Positions 8,801 to 16,643 of a DNA stretch of 64,000 bases are shown here, one piece after another. Under the pieces are notes generated by a model, which did not search any database, had not been told where the DNA came from, and saw only the letters and a program-made list of their open reading frames with translations. A program made the translations under genes and the position numbers. The first letter of the stretch is position 1. Each line of letters opens with the position of its first letter. The stretch lies in the NCBI RefSeq assembly GCF_048268525.1, contig NZ_JBLWVH010000019.1:6892-70891 (forward strand). The letters are read 5' to 3'. This DNA comes from Maricaulis sp048268525 (GTDB lineage Bacteria; Pseudomonadota; Alphaproteobacteria; Caulobacterales; Maricaulaceae).

Positions 8801-9331
8801 ATGACCCGCATCATTCTCGTTTTCGGCTGCATCGCCGGCAGCCTTGTCGCCCTGTTCCTGATCCTCGGCATGACATTGCTGGCCGGGTCTGACGGCGTTG
8901 GCTCGGAAGCCATCGGCTATCTGGGCATGTTGCTGTCGCTGTCCATCATCTTCATCGCCATCAAGCGCCATCGCGACATCAATCTGGGCGGCGTGATCCG
9001 CTTCTGGCCGGCCCTGGCCCTGGGCCTCGGCGTTGCCGCCCTGGCCGGTGTTTTCTACGTCGTCGCCTGGGAGATCTATTTCAACGCCACCGACCGCGCC
9101 TTCATGGAGGCTTATCTCAACGGCCAGCTCGCCGCCCGCGAAGCCGCCGGCGCAACCGCTGCGGAACTGGCTGCCGTCCGCGACGAGATGACCGCCATGA
9201 TGGAGCTGTACGGCAATTGGTGGTTCCGCCTGCCGATGACCTTCATCGAGATCTTCCCGATCGGCGTGCTGGTCAGCCTGATCTCCGCGGCCCTGTTGCG
9301 CAACCGCAAACTCCTGCCGCACCGCGCCTGA
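8801..9331 (+). CDS. DUF4199-like membrane protein
   Basis: Start chosen at the ATG at 8801 (176 residues); the open frame runs further upstream but that part overlaps the LuxR-type gene and looks non-coding. Four membrane segments are predicted (IILVFGCIAGSLVALFLIL, YLGMLLSLSIIFIAI, FWPALALGLGVAALAGVFYVVAWEIYF, FIEIFPIGVLVSLISAALL) with a soluble helical stretch between the third and fourth. The pattern, including the KRHRDINLGG loop and the YFN-TDRAFMEAY segment, matches the DUF4199 family as I know it. Function unknown. It follows the membrane-bound LuxR-type gene by about 100 bp, so it may be its partner or target. Confidence 0.7.
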   Translation: MTRIILVFGCIAGSLVALFLILGMTLLAGSDGVGSEAIGYLGMLLSLSIIFIAIKRHRDINLGGVIRFWPALALGLGVAALAGVFYVVAWEIYFNATDRAFMEAYLNGQLAAREAAGATAAELAAVRDEMTAMMELYGNWWFRLPMTFIEIFPIGVLVSLISAALLRNRKLLPHRA

Positions 9332-9361
9332 CCCGGCCTCTCGCGAGCGCAAACCGGGCGT

Positions 9362-9377
9362 CCGTCAGCCCTGACGG
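9362..9377. terminator. Hairpin after DUF4199-like gene
   Basis: CCGTCAG at 9362-9368 and CTGACGG at 9371-9377 form a tight inverted repeat within the larger GC-rich palindrome GGGCG...GCGCCC. There is no U tract, so termination is only possible, not shown. Confidence 0.35.
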
Positions 9378-9532
9378 GCGCCCGCCCTGCAATCCGGGAC
9401 GGCAAGTATCGTGGTCCCGCTTTTGTAATCAGGGGTTTTGGTGCAGTGTGCGGCTCAATCCAGGGGGGATTGCGCCATCATGATCAACAGCTTGCCCAGT
9501 GCATTGGATATCGCGAAAGCGATGGGCGACGC

Positions 9533-11359
9533 ATGAACCAATTCCTCACAGAACTTCGCCGTCGCAATGTCTTCCGCGTCGCCGCTGCCTATCTGGTGGT
9601 CGGTTGGTTGTTGATGCAGGTGACCACCCTGATCGAAACGCCGCTGGGTCTGCCCGGCTGGACCGATACGCTGGTCATCGTCCTTCTGGGCCTGGGCTTC
9701 CCCGTCGCCGTGCTGCTCGCCTGGGCCTTCGAGATGACACCCGAGGGCATGAGGCCGACCGCCGCCGTGCCGGAGGGCGAAAGTATTGCGCCGCAGACCG
9801 GTCGGCGGATTGATTTCGCCATAATGGGCGGGCTGGCACTGGTCGCCGCGCTGGTCATCGGATCGCAATTCATGCCGTCCCGACAGGCCCCGACAGCCGC
9901 CACAACGGCGACCGTGCCGCTCGACGCCCGCTCGGTCGCGGTCATCCCCTTTGCCGCCTGGTCGACGTCCGAGGAAGACCGCTTCTTCGCCGACGGGCTG
10001 ACCGAGGAAATCCTCAATTCTCTGGCCGCACTGCCCGACCTGCTGGTGACGTCGCGCACGTCGGCCTTCCAGTTCCGCGGCGATAACCTGCCCTCGATCG
10101 GCGAGATCGCGGCCCAACTTGGTGTCGCCCATGTCGTCGAAGGATCCGTCCGGCGCTCGGGCAACCAGGTACGCGTGACCGTACAACTGATCCGCGCCTC
10201 GGATGATGCCCATCTATGGTCGGGCACCTATGACCGCGTGCTGGACGATGTGTTCGGCATCCAGGAAGACATCGCCGAGAATATCGCCGCCCTGATGGGC
10301 GTGGCGCTGGACGACCGCTTGCGCGAGCGGTTGCGGCAGTCCGGCAGTCGCAATGTCGAGGCCTTCATCGCCTATCAGCGCGGCTATGAAATCATGGCCC
10401 GACATCACTTTACAGACTCCTCCCGCATGATCGAGGCGGAACCCTATTTCGAGCAGGCCACCGAGCTCGACCCGACCCTGTCCCAGGCCTATCTGCTCCA
10501 AGCTGACTACTACGCCCACACGATGGTCGACCTGTTGGTCGACCCCGGCATCTTCCAAGAAGCGGAGTATGCCGAGCTCGCTGCCGAGGCTGAACGCCTG
10601 ATCGCGGCAGCGAACGCCAATGCCGACGATCCGGATCGTTTGTTGCTGGCTCGCGGCGAGCAGATTTTCTTCTCCGACGACTGGACAGACGCGGCGGCGG
10701 TCACCGACCAGATTTTCGATCAGGAACGCTGCCTGGACAGCAACTGGGCAACCAATCTGGCCTTTCTGGCCAGCCGGTTCGACGACTTTATCGACAATGA
10801 CCTCCGGCTTCTGAGGTGCGATCCGCTGGCTCACCAGACCCGGCTGCTGACAGCGACCATCATGATGCACGCCGGACGCGCGGAGGAAGCCGTGGCGCAT
10901 GTCGAGCTGCTGGAAGCCAACAATTATGTGGACCCCTTCCTTCGACCCAACCTGAATCTGGCTCTCGGTCGCCGCACCAGCGAGGCTGATCTTGCTGCCT
11001 GGCGTGAAGACGATCCGGTCAACGCCCGCCTCTTCGAGATTTCCCAGGCGTCCTATTTCGGTGACCGCGAAACCGCCAACCGGCTCGCCGCGGAAACCTT
11101 GGCCAATCCCGATCTGCCGCTTCGCACCCGCCTCATAGTCAATGCGCTGATCGGCAACCGGGAGGGCGCCAACGCCGCGGCGGCACTGATCGACGCCCGG
11201 CCCACCCGCGGTCTGCCGCTGATGATGGCCGTCGTGAGCTGCAAGTGCGGGGCCCCGTTCGATATCGAAGCCACGCCGAATTTTCAGGCCCAGATGGAGG
11301 CGGCCGGCTTCCCCTGGCCACCGCTCTACGGTCTCGAATTCGCGCTGAAGGATGGGTGA
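9533..11359 (+). CDS. Membrane-anchored TolB-like/TPR protein (paralogue 2)
   Basis: Paralogue of the gene at 6387. The first 72 residues align closely (LRRRNVFRVAAAYLVVGWLLMQV, GLPGWTDTL, AWAFEMTPEGM). The ATG at 9533 is taken as the start for that reason; the open frame begins earlier, at 9446. Membrane segments lie near residues 14-34, 47-67 and 96-112, then a TolB-like domain at about 130-230 (SVAVIPFAAWS, VTSRTSAFQFRG, VVEGSVRRSGNQVRVTVQLIRA), then about 370 residues of TPR-like helices that diverge from paralogue 1. A Cys-rich CKCG lies near the C-terminus. The stop overlaps the phoH-like gene. Probably a membrane scaffold; ligand or partner unknown. Confidence 0.8.
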   Translation: MNQFLTELRRRNVFRVAAAYLVVGWLLMQVTTLIETPLGLPGWTDTLVIVLLGLGFPVAVLLAWAFEMTPEGMRPTAAVPEGESIAPQTGRRIDFAIMGGLALVAALVIGSQFMPSRQAPTAATTATVPLDARSVAVIPFAAWSTSEEDRFFADGLTEEILNSLAALPDLLVTSRTSAFQFRGDNLPSIGEIAAQLGVAHVVEGSVRRSGNQVRVTVQLIRASDDAHLWSGTYDRVLDDVFGIQEDIAENIAALMGVALDDRLRERLRQSGSRNVEAFIAYQRGYEIMARHHFTDSSRMIEAEPYFEQATELDPTLSQAYLLQADYYAHTMVDLLVDPGIFQEAEYAELAAEAERLIAAANANADDPDRLLLARGEQIFFSDDWTDAAAVTDQIFDQERCLDSNWATNLAFLASRFDDFIDNDLRLLRCDPLAHQTRLLTATIMMHAGRAEEAVAHVELLEANNYVDPFLRPNLNLALGRRTSEADLAAWREDDPVNARLFEISQASYFGDRETANRLAAETLANPDLPLRTRLIVNALIGNREGANAAAALIDARPTRGLPLMMAVVSCKCGAPFDIEATPNFQAQMEAAGFPWPPLYGLEFALKDG

Positions 11360-12356
11360 GACAATGACAACCAGACCGACCGCCGACCCTGACCAGCCCT
11401 TCCACGCCTCGCTGGACCTGTCCAACGCCTTCGCCGCGCAGATCCGGACCGGTGGCGCCGATGTGCTGGCCCGGCTCGTGCCCGAGCTGGCGCCCTATCA
11501 TGCAACCCTGCGCCTGACCGGCACCCGGCTGGAGCTGACGGGTGATGAAGCGGCGGTCCTGATGCTGCAGGAATTCGTCCAGACGGCCGCCGAAGCCAGT
11601 CAGGACGGCGCCTCGCCGGACCATATCTGGGCAGCCGACGCCATTGCAGCCAGCCTGCGGCAAGCCCTGGAACGCGGACTGGCCTTCCGTGTGCCCGGTC
11701 TGCGCAATGCCGTGCGCCCCAAGACCGTCATGCAGCACGCCTTCATGAGTGCTCTTTTGGCCAAGGCGCCGCCGGTCATCATCGGCGCCGGCCCGACCGG
11801 GACCGGCAAGACCCATCTGGCGCTCGCCGCCGGCCTGAACCTGCTGGAGGACGGCAAGTACCGTCATCTCGTCATCGCCCGCCCGCATGTCTTCGAGCGC
11901 GGTGAGGTGGTCACGGCGCAGACACGGACTGATACCGCTTATGATGGCCAGTTCGCCGCCATCGAGGACGAGCTGACCGACCTGGTCGGCCCGGAAGAGC
12001 TGCAACGGCTGAAAGAGGCCCGCCGTCTCGAAATCCTGCCTGTCGGGCGGATGCGCGGCCGGACTTTCCAGAATGCCTATGTCATTGTCGATGAAGCGCA
12101 GAACATGAATATTCAAAGGACCCGGATGGCGGTCACCCGCCTCGGTCAGAATTCGCGCATCGTGCTGACCGGTGATCCGAGCCATGTCGAGCTGAAGGAT
12201 GAAGGCCCGTCCGGTCTCGCCCACCTGATCGACCTGGTCGAAGGGTCCGATATTGCCCGCGTCTTCCATTTCAGCGCTGCCCAGATCGTTCGCGATCCGG
12301 TCGTCGCAACGCTGGAAGCGCTCTACGCGCAAGACAATACCTCCGGCCCGGCCTGA
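11352..12356 (+). CDS. Divergent PhoH-family ATPase
   Basis: The 334-residue protein is a cytoplasmic PhoH-type P-loop ATPase (helicase superfamily I-like). Walker A is GPTGTGKT at residues 147-154 and Walker B VIVDEAQN at 244-251, followed by MRGRTFQNAY and LTGDPSHVEL. It matches the N-terminal layout of canonical PhoH. However, the usual GEKLGFLPGD loop after the first core strand is replaced by RGEVVTAQTRTDTAYDG, and no ybeY follows. The start at 11352 overlaps the TPR gene by 8 nt; an ATG at 11364 is an alternative. PhoH proteins are tied to RNA metabolism; this one's role is unknown. Confidence 0.85.
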   Translation: MGETMTTRPTADPDQPFHASLDLSNAFAAQIRTGGADVLARLVPELAPYHATLRLTGTRLELTGDEAAVLMLQEFVQTAAEASQDGASPDHIWAADAIAASLRQALERGLAFRVPGLRNAVRPKTVMQHAFMSALLAKAPPVIIGAGPTGTGKTHLALAAGLNLLEDGKYRHLVIARPHVFERGEVVTAQTRTDTAYDGQFAAIEDELTDLVGPEELQRLKEARRLEILPVGRMRGRTFQNAYVIVDEAQNMNIQRTRMAVTRLGQNSRIVLTGDPSHVELKDEGPSGLAHLIDLVEGSDIARVFHFSAAQIVRDPVVATLEALYAQDNTSGPA

Positions 12357-12442
12357 GCGGGACGCAATCGGTCCGGTTTCCCCTTTAGCCAATCCGAAAA
12401 TCAGGCTTGGATACCGCTCAACCGGCTGGGGAGGCGGTGACA

Positions 12443-12874
12443 ATGTCTGATTTCGAACTGGCGCTGCTGTTCTCGGAATATCTCAACACCGCCAATTTCA
12501 TCTTTTCCAATTTCATGGCGCTGGTCTTCGCCATGCTGACGGCGTCCTTCTTCCTCGCCCACCGAATGGAGCGCTGGGTCGCGGCCCTTTTTCTCCTGCT
12601 CTACACGATCGGAGCGGTGATGACGGGATCCGGCGTCCTCTTTGCCTTTTCCGACTTTGCTGCCCTGGGCGTGCATATCCACCAAACCGCCAGCCAGTCC
12701 GCCGACCTCGCCTGGCTTGGCCCGGCCGGGCCGGGCGGTGCGGGCATGGGGAATATGCCGGTCATGATCTCCGCCCTTCTGGTCGTCACCTATATCGGCT
12801 CGCTCGGCTTTTTCTTCGTCGTCCGCGCCAAGCGCATTCATCGACCGGAGCCGGATGGTGAGGCCGACACATGA
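12443..12874 (+). CDS. Small four-helix membrane protein
   Basis: Start at the ATG at 12443 with GGGAGGCGG upstream; 143 residues. Membrane segments: IFSNFMALVFAMLTASFFLA, WVAALFLLLYTIGAVMTGSGVLFAF, a weaker region, and MISALLVVTYIGSLGFFFVV, ending in a basic tail. A Gly-rich loop (GPAGPGGAGMGNM) lies before the last segment. I do not recognise a family. Its stop overlaps the start of the first of four tandem paralogues as ATGA, so it is the first gene of that tightly coupled operon. Confidence 0.7.
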   Translation: MSDFELALLFSEYLNTANFIFSNFMALVFAMLTASFFLAHRMERWVAALFLLLYTIGAVMTGSGVLFAFSDFAALGVHIHQTASQSADLAWLGPAGPGGAGMGNMPVMISALLVVTYIGSLGFFFVVRAKRIHRPEPDGEADT

Positions 12875-13608
12875 TCCTCGCCCGTATCACCAAGGCCCTG
12901 CGTGACCAGAACTGGCTCGCCGTCGCGCTGGAATTCATCATCGTCATCGCCGGTGTGGTGGTCGGTTTCCAGGTCTCGGCCTGGAATGAGGCGCGTCAGG
13001 AACGGGGGCTGGAACAGGCTTATCTGGAACGGCTCTTCAGTGAGTTCGAGGTTATCAGCGACGAGCTGGACGATGCCAACGGCGATCTTGATGATGCGCG
13101 CGAGCAGGCGGAACGCTTTCTGGCCGCCTTCGATGCCGGCGACCGCGAAACGATGGCGCGCGATACGTTCGCGCTTCTGGCCATCACGCGTGTTTCGGAA
13201 GTCCAGATCCAGTCGGCGGCGCTGCACGAGCTGATCTCCAGCGGCCGGCTCGGCCTCATCCGCAATGAGGCTCTGCGCGCAGAACTCGCCAACCTGCCGC
13301 TGGTCGAGGCCGATGCCCACGGCGTCATCGACCAGATCAAGGACCAGCAGGTCGGTATCGTTGCCACACTGCGTCCCCATCTTCGCGTCACGATGGATGG
13401 TCTGGGCGTGGACTCGGTCAACCTGGCTGACAGTTTCACCCCGGACGATATCGAGCTGGCCAACAATCTGGCCTTTGCAATCTATCTGAACCGCTCGGCC
13501 GCCCTATTTCTGCGCGTGCTGAAGAACGAGGTCGACCAGCTTCGCACCTCACTGGCGGAAGAATTGGGCCAGCCCTCGCCCGTGCCCGCCCCGGAGGCGA
13601 CGCCTTGA
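12871..13608 (+). CDS. Tandem membrane-anchored family, copy 1 (DUF6090-like)
   Basis: 245 residues. A short amphipathic N-terminus (MILARITKALRDQNW) leads into one membrane segment at about residues 17-37 (AVALEFIIVIAGVVVGFQVSAWNE), then a helical, acidic domain of about 200 residues that is predicted to lie outside the cytoplasm. The pattern resembles the DUF6090 family; the match is by recollection of its N-terminal signature. Conserved within the set are QNW-AV-EF-IV--GVV-GFQ and, further on, S-G-L-LIR-EALR-EL. No catalytic motif is seen. It is joined to its neighbours by ATGA overlaps at both ends. Confidence 0.75.
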   Translation: MILARITKALRDQNWLAVALEFIIVIAGVVVGFQVSAWNEARQERGLEQAYLERLFSEFEVISDELDDANGDLDDAREQAERFLAAFDAGDRETMARDTFALLAITRVSEVQIQSAALHELISSGRLGLIRNEALRAELANLPLVEADAHGVIDQIKDQQVGIVATLRPHLRVTMDGLGVDSVNLADSFTPDDIELANNLAFAIYLNRSAALFLRVLKNEVDQLRTSLAEELGQPSPVPAPEATP

Positions 13609-14333
13609 TCCTCTCCTCCATCACCCAGGCGCTGCGGACCCAGAACTGGTTCGCCGTCATCGTCGAGTTCATCATCGTTCTGGCCGGCGTGGTGATCGGC
13701 TTCCAGATTTCCGCCTGGAACGAGACCCGGATCGAACATCAGCGCGAAGCCCTGATCCTGGAGCGCCTGCACACCGACTTCACCGAGATCGAAACGCGCA
13801 CCGCCACCGTCATCGAACAGCTGGATGCCCGGATCGAGGCCGCCCAAGCCTTCGAGGCCTTACTGCGCCGGGACCAGAGCGAGGTCAGCGATCTTGAATT
13901 CTTCGCCGACTTGCAAAACGCCATCGGCACGCCGGTCCCCAATGGCCGCTCGGCGACCTATGCCGAACTGGTCGCCTCCGGCGAGATGCGCCTGATCCGG
14001 TCTGAAGCCCTGCGTGAAGCCCTGGTCGAGTTTGACGAGCAGGTGCGTCGCCAGGAGCTGGCCTATGCCTCGCTGGCGCGGCTGATCACCGACAATGCCG
14101 GCATCCTGCTGGACGTGCAGACCTACACCTCCGATGACCCCGACAGCTTGCCGCCGCACCTCTATGCGGCGCTCGCGGAAATCCGCCAATCGGCCGAAGT
14201 CTATACCGCCGCCCGCCTCACCACCCGCGCGAATTTCGTCAATCGCGTCTGGCATGAGGGCACGCTGGAACGGGCGCAGGCCGTGCTGGCGGCGATGGAA
14301 ACCGACGAAGCCCCGGAGGCAAACGCGCCATGA
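13605..14333 (+). CDS. Tandem membrane-anchored family, copy 2 (DUF6090-like)
   Basis: 242 residues with the same design as copy 1: N-terminus MILSSITQALRTQNW, a single membrane segment (FAVIVEFIIVLAGVVIGFQISAWNETR), then an alpha-helical, coiled-coil-prone domain with many Glu and Arg (HQREALILERLHTDFTEIE). The shared motif YAELVASGEMRLIRSEALREALVEF corresponds to HELISSGRLGLIRNEALRAEL in copy 1. Sequences outside these two blocks have diverged strongly, so the copies are unlikely to be simply redundant. Start and stop overlap the adjacent copies as ATGA. Function unknown; a multi-subunit membrane assembly is a plausible guess. Confidence 0.75.
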   Translation: MILSSITQALRTQNWFAVIVEFIIVLAGVVIGFQISAWNETRIEHQREALILERLHTDFTEIETRTATVIEQLDARIEAAQAFEALLRRDQSEVSDLEFFADLQNAIGTPVPNGRSATYAELVASGEMRLIRSEALREALVEFDEQVRRQELAYASLARLITDNAGILLDVQTYTSDDPDSLPPHLYAALAEIRQSAEVYTAARLTTRANFVNRVWHEGTLERAQAVLAAMETDEAPEANAP

Positions 14334-15082
14334 TCCTCTCCCGCATCGCCCGCGCCCTGAAGGACCAGAACTGGCTCGCCGTGGGTATCGAATTCGTGAT
14401 TGTCATCATGGGCGTTGTCATCGGCTTCCAGGTCACGGTCTGGAATTCGGACCGCGCCGAGCAGGACGTGATCACGCGGCAATTGCATGAGGTTCGCGAT
14501 GATATCCGGGCCGACATCACGGCCATTGAACTGACCCGGGATGCCAGCCTCTGGCGTCTCGCCGCGGCGGAATACCTGCTAACCGAGGCCAATGACGGGG
14601 CCGGATTGCGATCGATGTCGACGGCGCCTGGCGGCGCGATTGACGCGACGCTCCTGCCCATCGTGACCGAGGTCGACCTGCCGATGCTTCTGGCGCGGGT
14701 CAATCTGATCCGCGGCGTCACCGGGCGACGTACGGGATATCAAAGCCTGGTCAATGGCGGCAGCCTGCGCCTGATCGGGGCCGGCGAGCTGCGCTCTTCC
14801 ATCCAGCGCTATTATGCCGGTTATGACGATTTCCAGAGGAATCTGGACACCTTCCGGGACATTCGCAGCGCGGCCCTGCCAGTACTGTTCGAGCACGGGT
14901 TTTCGTTATTCTCCGACCATGACGTCGACACCGTGCTCGACGCCGCCCGCAACGATCCTGCCATCCTCGCCTATCTGCGAACCAGTCGGGAAACCGGGCA
15001 GTTCCAGACCTCCAGCATTCTGGCCCGGGAGGACGAGGCCCGCGCCCTGCTTGCCCTTATCAATGCGGAGCTGGGCGAATGA
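14330..15082 (+). CDS. Tandem membrane-anchored family, copy 3 (DUF6090-like)
   Basis: 250 residues. The N-terminal block MILSRIARALKDQNWLAVGIEFVIVIMGVVIGFQVTVWN is nearly the same as in the other copies. The external domain carries the shared block YQSLVNGGSLRLIGAGELRSSIQRYY and ends with EDEARALLALINAELGE. It is most similar to copy 4 in the first 26 residues (ARALKDQNWLAVGIEFVIV against TRALKDQNWLAVGIEFVIV). ATGA overlaps join it to both neighbours. No enzymatic motif. Confidence 0.75.
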   Translation: MILSRIARALKDQNWLAVGIEFVIVIMGVVIGFQVTVWNSDRAEQDVITRQLHEVRDDIRADITAIELTRDASLWRLAAAEYLLTEANDGAGLRSMSTAPGGAIDATLLPIVTEVDLPMLLARVNLIRGVTGRRTGYQSLVNGGSLRLIGAGELRSSIQRYYAGYDDFQRNLDTFRDIRSAALPVLFEHGFSLFSDHDVDTVLDAARNDPAILAYLRTSRETGQFQTSSILAREDEARALLALINAELGE

Positions 15083-15831
15083 TCCTGGCCCGTATCACCC
15101 GCGCCCTGAAAGACCAGAACTGGCTGGCCGTCGGCATCGAATTCGTGATCGTGGTGGCCGGTGTGCTGCTGGCCTTCCAGATCAGCCAGTTCGCGCAGAC
15201 CCGGTCCGAGCGGGTGCGGGCGCTGGATACGCTGGCGCGGGCGGAAACCGAAATCCGCGGCCTCATCGAGGCGCGGGACCGGTCTTATATCGAGCACCAT
15301 ATCCAGGCCCTGAATGCCGCGCAGCCGATCATCATCGCCCCGATCGGCACCGGAAGCCTGAGCCCGGAGCAATGCCGGGCGATCGCGAATTCCGGCTCCA
15401 TCGCCAGCATGCCCGATGCAAGCCCGACGACCGAGGCCTTCGTCGGGTCCGGCGCCCTTGCGGCCATCGACAATGAAGCGCTGCGTCTGGCCGCGATGCA
15501 ATTCGTCGCCAAGAAGGAAGCGGCGCGGGAATGGCTGCGCCTGAACCTCCATGATGTCGACGACCTCACCGAGCTGTTCCCGGACATGGTCTGGTTCCAA
15601 CGCGTTGAAGCGCCGGGGACTAGCAGTGGCTGGCGGCTGCAGGCGGTTTGCGATCTCGACGCCATGCGCGCGTCTCGCCCCTTCCTGGCCCATTTTATGG
15701 GCAATATCAGGGTCACCCAGGGCCTGTCGGGTTTCGTCGGTCATTTCATCGACCAGGCCATTGCCGACCTGCATACCGCCATGAAGGACGAACTCGGTCT
15801 CACACATGACCAAGCGGAGACCATGCCATGA
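15079..15831 (+). CDS. Tandem membrane-anchored family, copy 4 (DUF6090-like)
   Basis: 250 residues, same N-terminal anchor (MILARITRALKDQNWLAVGIEFVIVVAGVLLAFQISQF). This copy departs from the others after the membrane segment: the usual WN is lost (ISQFAQTRSERV), and two Cys (EQCRAIANSG and QAVCDLDAM) appear in the external domain, which could form a disulfide. The block TEAFVGSGALAAIDNEALRLAAMQF matches the shared SG-L-I-NEALR element. The stop is part of another ATGA whose ATG opens a fifth, broken copy. Confidence 0.75.
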   Translation: MILARITRALKDQNWLAVGIEFVIVVAGVLLAFQISQFAQTRSERVRALDTLARAETEIRGLIEARDRSYIEHHIQALNAAQPIIIAPIGTGSLSPEQCRAIANSGSIASMPDASPTTEAFVGSGALAAIDNEALRLAAMQFVAKKEAAREWLRLNLHDVDDLTELFPDMVWFQRVEAPGTSSGWRLQAVCDLDAMRASRPFLAHFMGNIRVTQGLSGFVGHFIDQAIADLHTAMKDELGLTHDQAETMP

Positions 15832-15845
15832 TCCTGTCGCCCTAG
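15828..15845 (+). pseudogene. Five-codon stub of a fifth tandem copy
   Basis: The ATGA junction after copy 4 starts another frame, ATG ATC CTG TCG CCC TAG, encoding MILSP. The first four residues are those that begin copies 2 and 3 (MILS), at the same spacing. The stub runs directly into the 3' end of the oppositely oriented peptidase gene, so a deletion or rearrangement probably removed the rest. Confidence 0.5.
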
Positions 15846-16531
15846 ATCAGTCCGACCCGCTGCGGGCCATCGCCCGGCTCGATCAGCCATTCCTCGTCGA
15901 TGCGGACATTGCCGACCGCCTTGTTGGCCTCGCGGATGAGCATGGCGTCCGACGGAAGTCCCTTGAGCAGGCTTTCCACTTCCAGATTGTCGGTATCGGT
16001 CCAGGCTTCAAAGTCTTCAGGGCCCAGAATGACCGGCATGCGAGTGTGGATGGCGGCCATGGCCTCATTCGGCTGGGTGGTGAGAATGGTGAAGCTCTCG
16101 ACCGTCTCGCCCTCGACCTGGGCCCGGTCCCACAGGCCGGCAAAGCCGAACCAGTCCTGATCCTTCACCGTGATGAAATGCGGCTGTTTGGCGCCCTTCG
16201 GCCCGGTCCATTCGTAAAAGCCGACCGCCGGGATGATGCAACGTCGCTTCTGGAACGGGACCCGGAAACTGGGCGCCGAGGCCGCCGTTTCCGACTTGGC
16301 GTTGAAGGTGGAGTATTTCATCTCCTTCAGCGGCTTTTGCCAGAAATAGGGCACCAGGCCCCAGCGCGCCATCACCGCCTCGGTACGGCCATCCTCACGC
16401 CGGATGATCGGCGCCCTCTGGGTCGGCGCGATATTCCAGCGCGGCTCCATATTGAGCGCGCCCTGCTGGAGCTTGAACGTCTCCTGCAGGATCCACCACT
16501 CAAGCTTTCCAAGGGCATAGCGTCCGCACAT
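15842..16531 (-). CDS. SOS response-associated peptidase / abasic-site shield (YedK/HMCES family)
   Basis: SRAP proteins covalently trap abasic sites in single-stranded DNA through the N-terminal Cys. Start chosen at the ATG at 16531 so that, after Met removal, Cys2 is exposed (MCGRYAL); the open frame extends upstream but would bury it. In the 229-residue protein the active-site residues are visible: Cys2, Asn77 and Glu81 (FNAKSE), Glu107 (GFYEW), His162 (IHTRMPVIL), very close to E. coli YedK numbering. It is divergent from imuA-imuB-dnaE2 and shares a spacer with a LexA box, so SOS induction is likely. Confidence 0.95.
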   Translation of the reverse strand: MCGRYALGKLEWWILQETFKLQQGALNMEPRWNIAPTQRAPIIRREDGRTEAVMARWGLVPYFWQKPLKEMKYSTFNAKSETAASAPSFRVPFQKRRCIIPAVGFYEWTGPKGAKQPHFITVKDQDWFGFAGLWDRAQVEGETVESFTILTTQPNEAMAAIHTRMPVILGPEDFEAWTDTDNLEVESLLKGLPSDAMLIREANKAVGNVRIDEEWLIEPGDGPQRVGLI

Positions 16532-16607
16532 GGCGATCAGACTAGCGCGATTATCGGCCCGTGCGAAACCGCCCGGATTCGCCGCTTGACTCTTTTTCCT
16601 CAAATGA

Positions 16608-16622
16608 GAACATAAGAAGAAC
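16608..16622. promoter_or_regulatory. LexA (SOS) box
   Basis: GAAC-ATAAGAA-GAAC, the reverse complement form of GTTC-N7-GTTC, the known LexA-binding sequence of alphaproteobacteria. It lies 22 bp before imuA and 77 bp before the divergent YedK-like gene, so one site may control both. Confidence 0.88.
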
Positions 16623-16643
16623 ATCAAGTGAGAGCCAAACCTG

